The position numbers and the translations under genes were made by a program. The notes below the pieces were generated by a model. That model searched no databases, had not been told where the DNA came from, and saw nothing but the letters and a program-made list of their open reading frames with translations. 44,720 nucleotides of DNA. It comes from Rhodoglobus sp. GTDB lineage: Bacteria; Actinomycetota; Actinomycetes; Actinomycetales; Microbacteriaceae. The stretch's first letter is position 1. Every line of letters begins with the position of its first letter. Below, one piece after another: positions 31,655 to 39,660 of the stretch. Where the stretch lies: NCBI GenBank assembly GCA_025463515.1, contig JAODAQ010000041.1, positions 1-44,720 of the forward strand, given 5' to 3'.

Positions 31655-33010
31655 GTGACCAAGCAGATCATCCTCGCCGCGTACGTCGGCGGAGTCAACG
31701 AGCACACCCTGTGGGAGCATCCGGAGGCTGGCAGCCAGATCGCCTTCTCCACCTTCAAGCACGTTGCGCAGACCGCCGAGCGGGGGCGATTCGACTACTT
31801 CTTCCTCGCCGAGGGGCTCGCGCTGCGCGCCAGGGACGGCGTGATCTTCGACCACGACATCGCCGGCCGGCCCGACACCCTCGCAGTGCTCGCGTCCCTC
31901 GCCGCCGTGACCTCGCACATCGGCCTCGTCGGAACGCTCAATGCGACCTTCAACGAGCCGTACGAGCTCGCGCGGCAGCTGGCCAGCCTCGACCACCTCT
32001 CCGGCGGCCGCGCCGGCTGGAACGTCGTGACCTCGTTCGACGCCTACACCGGAGCGAACTTCCGCCGCGGCGGGTTCCTCCCCTACGCGGAGCGGTACGA
32101 GCGCGCCGAGGAGACGGTCGCGACCGTGCGCGAGCTGTGGGACTCCTGGAACGAGGATGCCGTCGCCGCCGACAAGGCGACCGGGCAGTTCCTCGCCGAC
32201 CCGTCCGCCGGGGCCTTCGCCCACCACGGCCGCCAGTTCGACATCGAGGGCAGGTTCACCGTTCCGCGCAGCCCGCAGGGCCGCCCGATCGTCGTGCAGG
32301 CCGGGGTCTCGCCCGCGGGCCGCGACTTCGCCGCCGCCAACTCGGACGCGATCTTCTCCCCGTACAGCCGCCTCGCGGAGGCCAAGGACTTCTACGCCGA
32401 CATCAAGCAGCGCGCCCGCAACGCCGGCCGCAACCCCGACGACGTGAAGATCCTCCCCGGCACGAGCTTCGTACTCGGCGACACCCAGGCGGAGGCCGAG
32501 GAGAAGGCGCGCCACGTCAAGGAGCAGCAGCTCACCGACCGCACCATCCAGGTCATCTTCGAGCAGGTCTGGAACCGCGACCTCTCCGACTACGACCCCG
32601 ACGGCCCGCTGCCCGACGTCGAGCCCGACACCACGGCGCCCGACTTCATCCAGGGTCGCGCGCTCATCCACGGCGACCGGCACGCGACGGTAGCCAAGTG
32701 GCGCGCCCTCGCCGAGGAGCGCGGCTACACCCTGCGCGAACTGGCGCACGAGATATCCGGCTCGGCCGACTACGTCGGCACGCCGACCCGGGTCGCCGAC
32801 CAGCTCGACGCGTTCATCCAGGAGGACGGCGCCGACGGGGTCGTGCTCGGCTCGCACCTCGTGCCGAGCGGGCTGGACGAGTTCGTCGACCGGGTGGTGC
32901 CCCTCCTGCAGGAGCGCGGCTCGCTGCGCACCGAGTACGAGGGCACGACGCTGCGCGAGAACCTCGGACTGCCGCTGCCCGACCGCGACGGCGCGCTGGT
33001 CTCGCGGTAG
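31655..33010 (+). CDS. NtaA/DmoA-type FMN-dependent monooxygenase, copy 3
   Basis: A 451-residue member of the nitrilotriacetate/dimethylsulfide/alkylcysteine monooxygenase group. Segments include LAAYVGGVNEHTLWEHP (N-term), GRFDYFFLAEGLAL, SHIGLVGTLNATFNEPYELARQLASLDHLSGGRAGWNVVTS (about 88-128), where the closing GWNVVTS motif is diagnostic, and PRSPQGRPIVVQAGVSPAGRDFAA. The C-terminus LRTEYEGTTLRENLGLPLP is the family tail. GTG start with AAGGAG upstream. B. subtilis YxeK and YtnJ, which act on S-modified N-acetylcysteines, belong to this family; that parallel is suggestive only. Confidence 0.92.
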   Translation: MTKQIILAAYVGGVNEHTLWEHPEAGSQIAFSTFKHVAQTAERGRFDYFFLAEGLALRARDGVIFDHDIAGRPDTLAVLASLAAVTSHIGLVGTLNATFNEPYELARQLASLDHLSGGRAGWNVVTSFDAYTGANFRRGGFLPYAERYERAEETVATVRELWDSWNEDAVAADKATGQFLADPSAGAFAHHGRQFDIEGRFTVPRSPQGRPIVVQAGVSPAGRDFAAANSDAIFSPYSRLAEAKDFYADIKQRARNAGRNPDDVKILPGTSFVLGDTQAEAEEKARHVKEQQLTDRTIQVIFEQVWNRDLSDYDPDGPLPDVEPDTTAPDFIQGRALIHGDRHATVAKWRALAEERGYTLRELAHEISGSADYVGTPTRVADQLDAFIQEDGADGVVLGSHLVPSGLDEFVDRVVPLLQERGSLRTEYEGTTLRENLGLPLPDRDGALVSR

Positions 33011-33029
33011 GGCCGCGCGGCCGCGACTC

Positions 33030-33090
33030 CCTCGAGGAGCCACTTGTTACCAACGCCTCATCCGGCCGCGAAACAACTGGCTCCTCGAGG
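33030..33090. terminator. 19-bp near-perfect hairpin after monooxygenase operon
   Basis: CCTCGAGGAGCCACTTGTT (33030-33048) pairs with 33072-33090 with a single mismatch around a 23-nt loop, 20 bp past the operon stop. No T-run follows, so it is a terminator or mRNA-end stabiliser. The remaining gap to 33186 holds no gene I can support. Confidence 0.6.
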
Positions 33091-33185
33091 CGCCCTACGA
33101 GAGCGCCGCTCAACGCCAGGAACAGCTCGCTCGAAAGCAACGCTCAAACGTCCTGCAAACGGTGAGCGCTGCGCAACGAACCCGG

Positions 33186-33539
33186 CTAGTGCGAGTGAGC
33201 CGCCGGGTCTCCAGCCGCGAGCTTAAACGCGAGCCGCCCGTGCGCATACCCGCCACCGGCCCGGATCGCCGTCGCCACCCAGGCGGCCTCCGCGAGCTCG
33301 CCCTCCGAGGCGCCCGCCTTCACGGCGTTCTGGGAGTGCGCGTCGATGCAGTACACGCACTGCGTGGTGATGCCCACGGCGAGCGCGATGAGCTCGCGGT
33401 ACTTGAGCGGGATCTCGCGGCCCTCGGCGGCGAACACGGCACTGTCGAAGGCGTTGAAGGCGGCAAGGATGTCGGGCGTCTCGGCCTTGTACACCCGGGT
33501 GTACTTCTTGTCTTCGGTGCGGTCAAAGTAATCGGACAT
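33186..33539 (-). CDS. AhpD-like carboxymuconolactone decarboxylase family protein
   Basis: A 117-residue all-helical CMD-domain protein. The redox motif CVYCIDAH (CxxC followed by the conserved histidine) near residues 60-67 is that of AhpD alkylhydroperoxidases, so a peroxidase or thiol-disulfide role is more likely than decarboxylation. The short tail ends AHSH. ATG at 33539. Stands alone; its upstream region contains an ATGACG/CGTCAT inverted repeat (33582-33598). Peroxide-generating flavoenzymes nearby may make it useful. Confidence 0.85.
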   Translation of the reverse strand: MSDYFDRTEDKKYTRVYKAETPDILAAFNAFDSAVFAAEGREIPLKYRELIALAVGITTQCVYCIDAHSQNAVKAGASEGELAEAAWVATAIRAGGGYAHGRLAFKLAAGDPAAHSH

Positions 33540-33559
33540 GCTCCAACGCTAGGTGGCGG

Positions 33560-33679
33560 GATGCCCCGGCCGCAGGCCGCGATGACGCAGAACGTCATGC
33601 GGAGTGGTGGACCATCGCCTCCCCCGACAACCACGGCATCGACGTCGCGATCTGGCCGGACTTCGAAGACTTCGGCTAG
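33560..33679 (+). pseudogene. possible C-terminal remnant of a VOC/glyoxalase-type protein
   Basis: One frame reads GRDDAERHAEWWTIASPDN and continues HGIDVAIWPDFEDFG before a TAG. The pattern W-x-x-x-A-S/D-P-x-x-N-x-x-D-[VI]-A resembles the end of VOC-superfamily domains (ADPEGNEVDVATW). There is no start codon or upstream domain, so it looks like the decayed tail of a deleted gene. It overlaps the convergent DUF6716 gene stop. Weak evidence: short length. Confidence 0.35.
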
Positions 33680-34938
33680 GCGTTCTCGCGCGGGCGGACC
33701 ACGGGCGGCTCTACCGGTGCGGGCGGGCTCACGAGGGTGCGCAGTTTGCGCAGCCGACGGACGGCCCCGCGAAGCGGGAGGCCCACGGCGAGCGCGAGGT
33801 ATCCGCCCAGTGTGCGGTCGTAGGGGCCGAGGGCGCGCTTGCGGTCCCAGATCCTGCGGAGGTTGCCGCCCAGCGTCGCCCTGAACTGCGCTCGCAGGGG
33901 CACCGGGCCGCGGGCGACCGCGGTCTCGATCGCGGCGATCCAGTTCTCGTCGGCTGCCGCGTGGAAGTAGTTCTCATCGAGCCAGGCCTCGCTCGGCCGG
34001 TGGTACGCGCCCTCGATCAGGTCGGCGGAGCTGCCGAGCAGTCCGCTGTCCTCGAAGACGAGGTTGATCAGCGCGCCGGAGACCCCGAAGTCGTCGAGGG
34101 CGAGGACCGGCACGCCCATGGCCACGGCCTCGATCGCGGCCGTCGAACTGACGGTGACGAGCGCCGCGGCATCCTCGAGATGGCTCGACATCGGGCCGGT
34201 GCTCACGACCAGGTTCTCCGGGCGGTCCGGGATGGCGGCGAGGATCTCGTCGTACGGGTAGCGCTCCGAGTGGGTCTGCTGCTCGCCCGCGAGCCCGCGC
34301 AGCTTCACGACGATACGGTGCTCGGGCTGCTGCCGGGCCGCCGCGACCAGCCAGGACATGAGCTGCTCGCGCTCGGCCAGGGCTCTGGGCACCTTCGCCT
34401 GTGCCGCGAACACGACGTCGCGGCCGCCGTGGCCGCTGGGCAGCTCCGCCGAGAGGAAGGGCAGGGTGGAGAGCGCGAACTGCTGCTGGATCCCCCACTG
34501 CGCGGCGAGCGCCTCGAAGGCGCTGATCTCGCGCTTGCTGTGCAGGATCATCAGATCGACCTGCGAGCGGTAGTACAGGGCGAGGAGCGTTTCAGGGATC
34601 GAGATTCCGGGCAGGCCGCTCACGATCACGGGCCGGCGGTCGACGGCGGCCACGATCATCCGTACCAGCACTCGCACGACCGGGCCCCGCACCGACAGCA
34701 GCACGACGTCCGGCAGCTCTTGCGCGACCAGGGCGGCAAGGGCATCCAGGTCGATCAGCGGCACCGTCGCCGCAGCGAACCCGGTGCCCGAGAGCGCGGC
34801 CTCGAGCTGGCTCGCGCTCGGCAGCGCGGGCGTGCGGATCACGACGAGGCTGGTCTCCCAGCCAGACGGCATGCGGTCGAGGACCGAGGCCCCCCACTTC
34901 GTGTACGAGTCCGAGTCGGTGATCCCGAGTACCTTCAC
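33676..34938 (-). CDS. DUF6716-like putative glycosyltransferase
   Basis: A 420-residue protein I recognise as resembling the DUF6716 group found beside nonulosonic-acid genes in actinobacteria. It has a Rossmann-like N-terminal half (MKVLGITDSDSYTKWGASVLDRMP; PVIVSGLPGISIPETLLALYYRSQVDLMILHS) and a second nucleotide-binding-like half with VFAAQAKVP, RIVVKLRGLAGEQQ and VTVSSTAAIEAVAMGVPVLALDDFG, reminiscent of GT-B glycosyltransferases and polysialyltransferase-like enzymes. A basic C-terminal region may contact membrane. ATG overlaps the NeuB stop (ATGA). Expected role: transfer of the CMP-activated acid onto a surface glycan. Assigned from context and fold impression. Confidence 0.65.
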   Translation of the reverse strand: MKVLGITDSDSYTKWGASVLDRMPSGWETSLVVIRTPALPSASQLEAALSGTGFAAATVPLIDLDALAALVAQELPDVVLLSVRGPVVRVLVRMIVAAVDRRPVIVSGLPGISIPETLLALYYRSQVDLMILHSKREISAFEALAAQWGIQQQFALSTLPFLSAELPSGHGGRDVVFAAQAKVPRALAEREQLMSWLVAAARQQPEHRIVVKLRGLAGEQQTHSERYPYDEILAAIPDRPENLVVSTGPMSSHLEDAAALVTVSSTAAIEAVAMGVPVLALDDFGVSGALINLVFEDSGLLGSSADLIEGAYHRPSEAWLDENYFHAAADENWIAAIETAVARGPVPLRAQFRATLGGNLRRIWDRKRALGPYDRTLGGYLALAVGLPLRGAVRRLRKLRTLVSPPAPVEPPVVRPRENA

Positions 34939-35804
34939 GCGCCGACCCTGCGGAGCTTCGCGAGGGGCGCCAGCTCACCGGGGAACACCTGCTTCACGCC
35001 GTCGCCCATGGCCTCGGTGATGATCCGGATGTCGCGCACGAGGTGCTCGAATCCACCGGGCTCGAGCGAGGCCGCGTGGTCGGAGCCCCACATCGTGCGG
35101 TCGAGCGTGATGTGCCGCTCCACCGCGACGGCGCCGAGCGCGACCGCCGCGAGTGAGATCTGCAGTCCGCGCTCGTGGCCGGAGTAGCCGATCGGCAGGC
35201 CGGGGTAGCGCGCGGCGAGGGTCCCGATCATCCGCAGGTTCGCCTCCTCGGGCGGCAGCGGGTAGGTCGACGTCGCGTGCAGGACGATGAGCTTCTCGGG
35301 GTCGAAGATCTCGACCGCGGTGTCGATCTGCTCGATCGTCGACATGCCGGTCGAGAGGATGATCGGCTTGCCCGTCTCGGCGAGGGCGCGCAGCAGGCCG
35401 AGGTCGGTGACCGAGGCGGAGGCCACCTTGTGCGCCACGACGTTGAGGTCTTCGAGGAACTCCACCGACGGCTCATCCCACGGAGAGGCGAACCAGTCGA
35501 GGCCGCGGAGGTTTGCGTAGTCCCCGATCTCGACGTACTGGTCGCGGTCGAACTCGACCCGGTAGCGGTACTCGAGGTAGGTCATGGTGCCCCAGGGGGT
35601 CTCGCGCGGAACGCTCTTCATGTGGTCGGGCGTCGAGATCTCGGGCGTGCGCTTCTGGAACTTGACCGCCTGAGCGCCGGCCTCCGCCGCGACATCGATG
35701 AGCTGCTTGGCGATCTCGACATCCCCGTTGTGGTTCAGGCCGATCTCGGCGATGACGTAGACGGGGTGCGACGTGCCTACGGTGTTGGCGCCGATCGTGA
35801 CCAT
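34935..35804 (-). CDS. N-acetylneuraminate/nonulosonate synthase (NeuB-type), lacking SAF domain
   Basis: A 289-residue PEP-dependent aldolase-type synthase that condenses PEP with a hexose derivative to make a nine-carbon acid. Hallmarks are VIAEIGLNHNGDVEIAKQLIDVAAEAGAQAVKFQKR (17-52), ILSTGMSTIEQID, GYSGHERGLQISLAAVALGAVAVERHITLDRTMWGSDHAASLEP. Usual NeuB is ~345 residues with a C-terminal SAF (antifreeze-like) domain; here the protein stops after the barrel. GGAGGAAC before the ATG at 35804, which lies 28 bp inside the upstream gene. Absence of a NeuC-type epimerase locally leaves the sugar substrate open. Confidence 0.88.
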   Translation of the reverse strand: MVTIGANTVGTSHPVYVIAEIGLNHNGDVEIAKQLIDVAAEAGAQAVKFQKRTPEISTPDHMKSVPRETPWGTMTYLEYRYRVEFDRDQYVEIGDYANLRGLDWFASPWDEPSVEFLEDLNVVAHKVASASVTDLGLLRALAETGKPIILSTGMSTIEQIDTAVEIFDPEKLIVLHATSTYPLPPEEANLRMIGTLAARYPGLPIGYSGHERGLQISLAAVALGAVAVERHITLDRTMWGSDHAASLEPGGFEHLVRDIRIITEAMGDGVKQVFPGELAPLAKLRRVGA

Positions 35805-36982
35805 AGTTCCTCCAGGGTTGGGGCGGATGAATCGTGAGGGGTGAGGATGCGGTCCGCGAGCTCGCGGACGGCGCCGTGGCCGCCGGGGCTCGTGAGCACC
35901 ACGCGTGCGGCGGCGAGGACCTGCGGGTGGGCATCCGTGACAGCCACCGGCCAGCCGACCAGCGCCAGGCACCCGAGATCGTTGACGTCGTTGCCGACGA
36001 ACGCGACGCGCGCCAGGTCGAGGTCGTTCTCGGCCGCCCAGCGGACGAGTACGGCGGCCTTGTCGTCGACCGCCTGCCGCACCTCGACTTTGAGCTTGTG
36101 GGCACGGACGGAGACGACGGGGTTGGCCTCGGAGGAGAGGATGAGGACGGGCAGGCCGGCACGACGGAGGAGGGCGACCCCCATGCCGTCGGAGCGGCTC
36201 ACCGTCACGGACTCGGAGCCGTCTGACCCGACGTGCACGCGGTCGTCGGTGTGCACGCCGTCGAAGTCGGTCACGACGGCGTCCACGTCGATGTGCCCGG
36301 CCGGCGCAACGAGCGGAGCTATCGCGGAGGCGAGCTGCAGGTCGTCGAGGGTGTCGATCTCGATGCCCGTGAGGTCGGGGACGATGGCGAGGCCGACGCG
36401 GCCGAAGAACCGGAACCCCGCCTCGACGAAGCCCTCCGCGCGCATGACGTAGAACGCGCCGGTCTCGAGGAACTGCGGCTCCGAGTCCTGCCGCCGCAGT
36501 CGGAACGATGCGTCGTGGTTGATGCCGCGCGCGCCCTCGTCGGTCTGCCGCCACAGGAACCCGTGCGACTCGCGCGCCGCGAGCACCACGTCAGACTCCC
36601 CCGACGCGACCCGCGAGACGGCGGCATCGAGGTCGGCGGGGTCGATGAACGGCGAGGTCGCCTGGAGGAAGACAAGGATGCCCGGGGCGGGCTCGATCGC
36701 GCCGAGCGCGTGCAGCAGCGCGGCCTCCGAACTTGCCCCGTCGTCCGACAGCTCAGCCGGACGGTCCACGACCTGGGCCCCCGCCTCGCGGGCTGCCGCC
36801 GCGATCTCGGGGCTGTCGGTGCTGACGTACACCTCGTCGATCAGCCGCGCCGCGAGGGCGGACCCGACGGCCCGCGCAATGAGCGACACCCCGCCGACCG
36901 TCCGCAGGTTCTTCCCCGGAACGCCCTTCGACCCCCCGCGCGCAGGAATCACCGCAATGGTGCGAGCGGCGGCCGAGGTCAT
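35777..36982 (-). CDS. CMP-nonulosonate cytidylyltransferase fused to HAD phosphatase
   Basis: A 401-residue two-domain enzyme. The N-terminal part (about 8-225) is a NeuA-type transferase: IPARGGSKGVPGKNLR (12-27) binds CTP, with YVSTDSPEIA, LFLQATSPF-like VFLQATSPFIDPADL, and GAFYVMRAEGF. The C-terminal part (about 235-375) is a HAD hydrolase of the KdsC/Cmas type: VTDFDGVHTDDRV (DxD nucleophile and acid), LILSSEANPVV, DDKAAVL, and FVGNDVNDLGCL. Activation of a nine-carbon acid and removal of its 9-phosphate in one polypeptide is plausible, resembling animal CMAS. First gene of the three-gene operon; overlaps neuB by 28 bp. Confidence 0.88.
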   Translation of the reverse strand: MTSAAARTIAVIPARGGSKGVPGKNLRTVGGVSLIARAVGSALAARLIDEVYVSTDSPEIAAAAREAGAQVVDRPAELSDDGASSEAALLHALGAIEPAPGILVFLQATSPFIDPADLDAAVSRVASGESDVVLAARESHGFLWRQTDEGARGINHDASFRLRRQDSEPQFLETGAFYVMRAEGFVEAGFRFFGRVGLAIVPDLTGIEIDTLDDLQLASAIAPLVAPAGHIDVDAVVTDFDGVHTDDRVHVGSDGSESVTVSRSDGMGVALLRRAGLPVLILSSEANPVVSVRAHKLKVEVRQAVDDKAAVLVRWAAENDLDLARVAFVGNDVNDLGCLALVGWPVAVTDAHPQVLAAARVVLTSPGGHGAVRELADRILTPHDSSAPTLEELWSRSAPTP

Positions 36983-37118
36983 TCGTGTGAAGCTACCCGC
37001 GGCGCGCGACCCGCAGGTGGCCGGGCGGTTAACGCGAGGGGCGGGTCAGCCGCTCAGCGCCTGCTCCTCGAGCGTGTCGGGCGTGGCGTGAACTCCCAGC
37101 CCGAACGAGACTGGATGT

Positions 37119-37727
37119 ATGGCCGCAGTAGTCCTCTACATGTCAATGTCCCTCGACGGCTACATCGCGGGCCCGAACCAGAGCGTCGAGAACGGCCTGG
37201 GCGACGGCGGCGAGCGACTCCATGACTGGGTCTTCAACGGCAAGCCCGTACCCGATGACCTGAAGCGCGGGACGCCCCCGCTCCAGGGCGCGAACAAGCA
37301 GGTCGTCGACGAGTTCATGTCCACCGGGGCGGTAGTCACCGGGCGGGGAACCTTCGAGGCCGCCGGCGGCTGGGGCGGCGACCACCACGACGGCGTGCCG
37401 ATCTTCGTCCTGCGGCGCAGCCAGCCGGAACCGGAGTGGGCGAGGTTCCCCCTCGTGACCTACGTCCCCGACATCACCGAGGCTGTTGAATCAGCCAAGC
37501 AGGCAGCCGGCGGCAAGAGCGTCATGATGCACGGGGCGACCGCAGCTCGCCTCGCGCTCGAGGCCGGAGTGCTCGACGAGCTCGAGATCCACCTCGTGCC
37601 CGTGCTCCTGGGCGGGGGCATCCGGCTCTTCGACGGCATCCCGCCCGAGCACATCGAGCTCGAGCGCGTCCGCGTCCTGGAGGGAGACGGCGGGATGGTG
37701 CACCTGCACTACCGCGTGCGCCCCTAG
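37119..37727 (+). CDS. dihydrofolate reductase / RibD C-domain family protein
   Basis: A 202-residue protein of the RibD_C/DHFR-like superfamily, NADPH-dependent reductases of unknown substrate. The start VVLYMSMSLDGYIAGPNQS and the later VVTGRGTFEAAGGWGG, SVMMHGATAARLALEAGVLDELEIHLVPVLLGGGIRLFDG are the family's conserved blocks. True folate or pyrimidine reduction is unproven. The last codons overlap the convergent arr gene by 4 bp. No linked pathway. Confidence 0.85.
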   Translation: MAAVVLYMSMSLDGYIAGPNQSVENGLGDGGERLHDWVFNGKPVPDDLKRGTPPLQGANKQVVDEFMSTGAVVTGRGTFEAAGGWGGDHHDGVPIFVLRRSQPEPEWARFPLVTYVPDITEAVESAKQAAGGKSVMMHGATAARLALEAGVLDELEIHLVPVLLGGGIRLFDGIPPEHIELERVRVLEGDGGMVHLHYRVRP

Positions 37728-38125
37728 TTGATGATCGCGCCGCGCTCGTCCGAGCGCAGAACCGCCCGTCGATGGCGCCACTGCTGCAGCGCCTCGGGCG
37801 TCAGGCGCGTCCAGTCGGAGACCTCGCGAACAACCCGGATCGGCTCAGTGCTCCGGTAGGAGCGGGTGGGGTTGCCCGGGAACTTCTTGTCGGTCACGTT
37901 GGGGTCGTCCTCGAACGCGCCGGTGGGCTCGACCTCGTAGACGCGCGGCGCCGCATCGCCGGCAGCGAGCTCCGCCGCGAGTCCTGCACCATCGGCCACC
38001 GCCGTGAAGTAGATGTGGTTCATCACGATCTCGGGCCGGTAGTTCGAGTTGAAGCCCGGAGTGAGCAGATCGCCGACCCGCAGGTCGGCCTTCGTGCCGT
38101 GGAAGAACGGGCCGGTCTCAGTCAT
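37724..38125 (-). CDS. arr: rifampin ADP-ribosyltransferase Arr
   Basis: A 133-residue enzyme that transfers ADP-ribose from NAD+ to the ansa chain of rifamycins, inactivating them. The residues match the M. smegmatis enzyme at a constant offset of 10: H9 (FFHGTK), Y39 (NHIYFTA) and D74 (FEDDPNV), with KKFPGNPTRSYRS following. Common as an intrinsic chromosomal gene in actinobacteria. The ATG lies 4 nt past the 3' end of tRNA-Lys on the same strand, and the only Shine-Dalgarno-like sequence (GGGGGG) is in the tRNA acceptor/T stem. So it is either translated from a tRNA-mRNA precursor or as a leaderless message after tRNA processing. Resistance itself is untested. Confidence 0.93.
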   Translation of the reverse strand: MTETGPFFHGTKADLRVGDLLTPGFNSNYRPEIVMNHIYFTAVADGAGLAAELAAGDAAPRVYEVEPTGAFEDDPNVTDKKFPGNPTRSYRSTEPIRVVREVSDWTRLTPEALQQWRHRRAVLRSDERGAIIN

Positions 38126-38129
38126 TCGG

Positions 38130-38202
<73 letters not shown>

Positions 38203-38249
38203 TTGGCCCCACGAATGGCGGGCCGACGAACCACATTAGCATGAGAACC

Positions 38250-38723
38250 ATGACCGAGCGACTTGAAGCCGGTGCCCCGGCCCCCGATTTCACCCTGACC
38301 GACCAGGACGGCGCAACGGTCTCCCTCACAGACTTCCGCGGCCAGAAGGTCATCCTCTACTTCTACCCGGAGGCCATGACTCCGGGCTGCGAGAAGCAGG
38401 CGTGCGACTTCCGTGACAACCTGAACTCCCTGAAGAGCGCCGGGTACACCGTGCTCGGCGTCTCCCGCGACCAACAGGCCAAGCTCGCCGAATTCCGCGA
38501 CCGGGATGCCCTCAACTTCGAACTCCTGAGCGACCCCGATCGCGCGGTGCACGAGAGCTATGCGGTCTGGGGCGAGAAGAATCTGTACGGCAAGAAGGTC
38601 ATCGGGGTCATCCGGTCGACGTTCGTCATCGACGAGGGCGGCCGGATCACGCTCCCGCTGTACGGCGTGAAGGCCACCGGCCACGTCGCCTCCCTGCGCA
38701 AGAAGCTCAAGATCGATGGCTGA
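38250..38723 (+). CDS. bcp: Bcp/PrxQ-type peroxiredoxin (thioredoxin-dependent thiol peroxidase)
   Basis: A 157-residue cytosolic peroxiredoxin reducing peroxides. Peroxidatic cysteine C47 and resolving cysteine C52 lie in AMTPGCEKQACDFRD, the PrxQ arrangement with a five-residue separation; T44 is the conserved TxxC threonine. DRAVHESYAVWGEKNLYGKKVIGVIRSTFVID is the family's second signature. I took the ATG at 38250 (MTERLEAGAPAPDF) over an ATG nine bases upstream because of the usual family N-terminus. Its end overlaps the convergent membrane-protein gene by 17 bp. Confidence 0.93.
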   Translation: MTERLEAGAPAPDFTLTDQDGATVSLTDFRGQKVILYFYPEAMTPGCEKQACDFRDNLNSLKSAGYTVLGVSRDQQAKLAEFRDRDALNFELLSDPDRAVHESYAVWGEKNLYGKKVIGVIRSTFVIDEGGRITLPLYGVKATGHVASLRKKLKIDG

Positions 38724-39111
38724 GTGATCCGACGACGGGCGGCGTGAAGAGCAGCACGAGCACGACCAGCGCGGGCACCAGCAGCAGCCAGCCGATCGTC
38801 GGCTGGGCGAAGATCCCTTGGAAGCAGCCGATCGCGACGGCGCCCTGCAGCACCTGCCAGACGATGGCCGCACCTCGGGTCCAGGCACGGCCGCGGAGCA
38901 CGTTCGCGGCGATGAACCCGAGCCAGATGGCCGCGATCGCCGTGAGCACCGTGAGGGCCACCGCACTCGCCAGCGAGTCGGCCATCGCGGTTAGTAGCTC
39001 GATCACGAGATAGATCGTCGCGCCGACCAGCAGGGCGCACTCCATGAACAGCAGGACAACGAGAAGTAGCACGAACGGATGCCTCGCGGGCTTCGCAGGC
39101 AGTTCACTCAC
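38707..39111 (-). CDS. four-helix membrane protein, unknown function
   Basis: A 134-residue protein with four hydrophobic helices (about 11-35, 40-63, 72-96 and 99-122), a short basic N-terminus and a HRS end. I took the GTG at 39111, because GGGGGAC lies 6-7 nt upstream, rather than the ATG at 39144, which has no ribosome binding site (but could be a leaderless start adding 11 residues). No family recognised with confidence; similar small integral membrane proteins are common in Microbacteriaceae. Convergent with bcp. Confidence 0.7.
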   Translation of the reverse strand: MSELPAKPARHPFVLLLVVLLFMECALLVGATIYLVIELLTAMADSLASAVALTVLTAIAAIWLGFIAANVLRGRAWTRGAAIVWQVLQGAVAIGCFQGIFAQPTIGWLLLVPALVVLVLLFTPPVVGSLSHRS

Positions 39112-39303
39112 AGCGTCGTCCCCCAGAAAACCATTGATTTGCATCTACCGTTATGAGAGTCTATGTGAGGTTGATTTCCAGCTCCCAGTGTCGCGAGCGG
39201 GTCCCGAAAAGTCTCAGAACCCGATATCTCCAGGTCATCTGTGTACTCAATGCACTGACCTGACCGCGGTCTAGCCCACCGCACGCACCGAAGGAGTACC
39301 ATC

Positions 39304-39552
39304 ATGGATTGGCGCGACAAAGCTGCCTGCCTCACCGCAGACCCCGAGCTGTTCTTCCCCGTCGGCAACACCGGCCCCGCCGTCGACCAGATCGACAAGG
39401 CGAAGGCCGTGTGCGCGCGCTGCTCCGTCACCGAGATGTGCCTCCAGTACGCGCTCGACACCTCACAGGACTCCGGCGTCTGGGGCGGCCTCAGCGAAGA
39501 CGAGCGCCGCGCGCTGAAGCGTCGCGCGGCCCGCGCAAGGCGCGCCTCTTAA
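39304..39552 (+). CDS. whiB: WhiB-family iron-sulfur transcription factor (WhiB1-like)
   Basis: An 82-residue regulator binding a [4Fe-4S] cluster through C9, C37, C40 and C46. The GVWGG turn (58-62) and the basic C-terminal helix (LKRRAARARRAS) contact the sigma factor and DNA. The N-terminus MDWRDKAACLTADPELFFPVG is nearly that of WhiB1 proteins, essential and nitric-oxide-responsive in mycobacteria. GAAGGAG at good spacing precedes the ATG. The 192-bp upstream region is unusually AT-rich for the window and presumably holds the promoter; I could not fix a -10. A partial duplicate of the gene's 3' end lies 100 bp downstream. Confidence 0.95.
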   Translation: MDWRDKAACLTADPELFFPVGNTGPAVDQIDKAKAVCARCSVTEMCLQYALDTSQDSGVWGGLSEDERRALKRRAARARRAS

Positions 39553-39593
39553 CATTCAACCGCCCTCGCAGGCTCGGTCGGCGCTGGGGTCGC

Positions 39594-39613
39594 GCAATCG
39601 CTGGCGCGATTGC
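39594..39613 (+). terminator. short hairpin after whiB
   Basis: GCAATCGC and GCGATTGC form a perfect 8-bp stem with a TGGC loop, 41 bp past the whiB stop. No T-run, so moderate evidence for a terminator. Confidence 0.4.
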
Positions 39614-39616
39614 TCC

Positions 39617-39652
39617 AAGCTCCACCGCGCCCGCGCGCGCCGCGCCTCTTAG
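39617..39652 (+). repeat. duplicated 3' end of whiB
   Basis: In one frame this reads KLHRARARRAS and then TAG, nearly repeating the WhiB tail (LKRRAARARRAS) exactly 100 bp downstream of the original. The nucleotide match is strongest at GCGCCTCTTA. Likely a partial tandem duplication that has drifted. Confidence 0.5.
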
Positions 39653-39660
39653 CAACTGCG

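Noticed and set aside
37045-37118. Minus-strand frame ending LGVHATPDTLEEQALSG before the RibD-type gene
   Set aside because: No ATG, GTG or TTG start between the preceding in-frame stop and the end; protein-like but too short to support.
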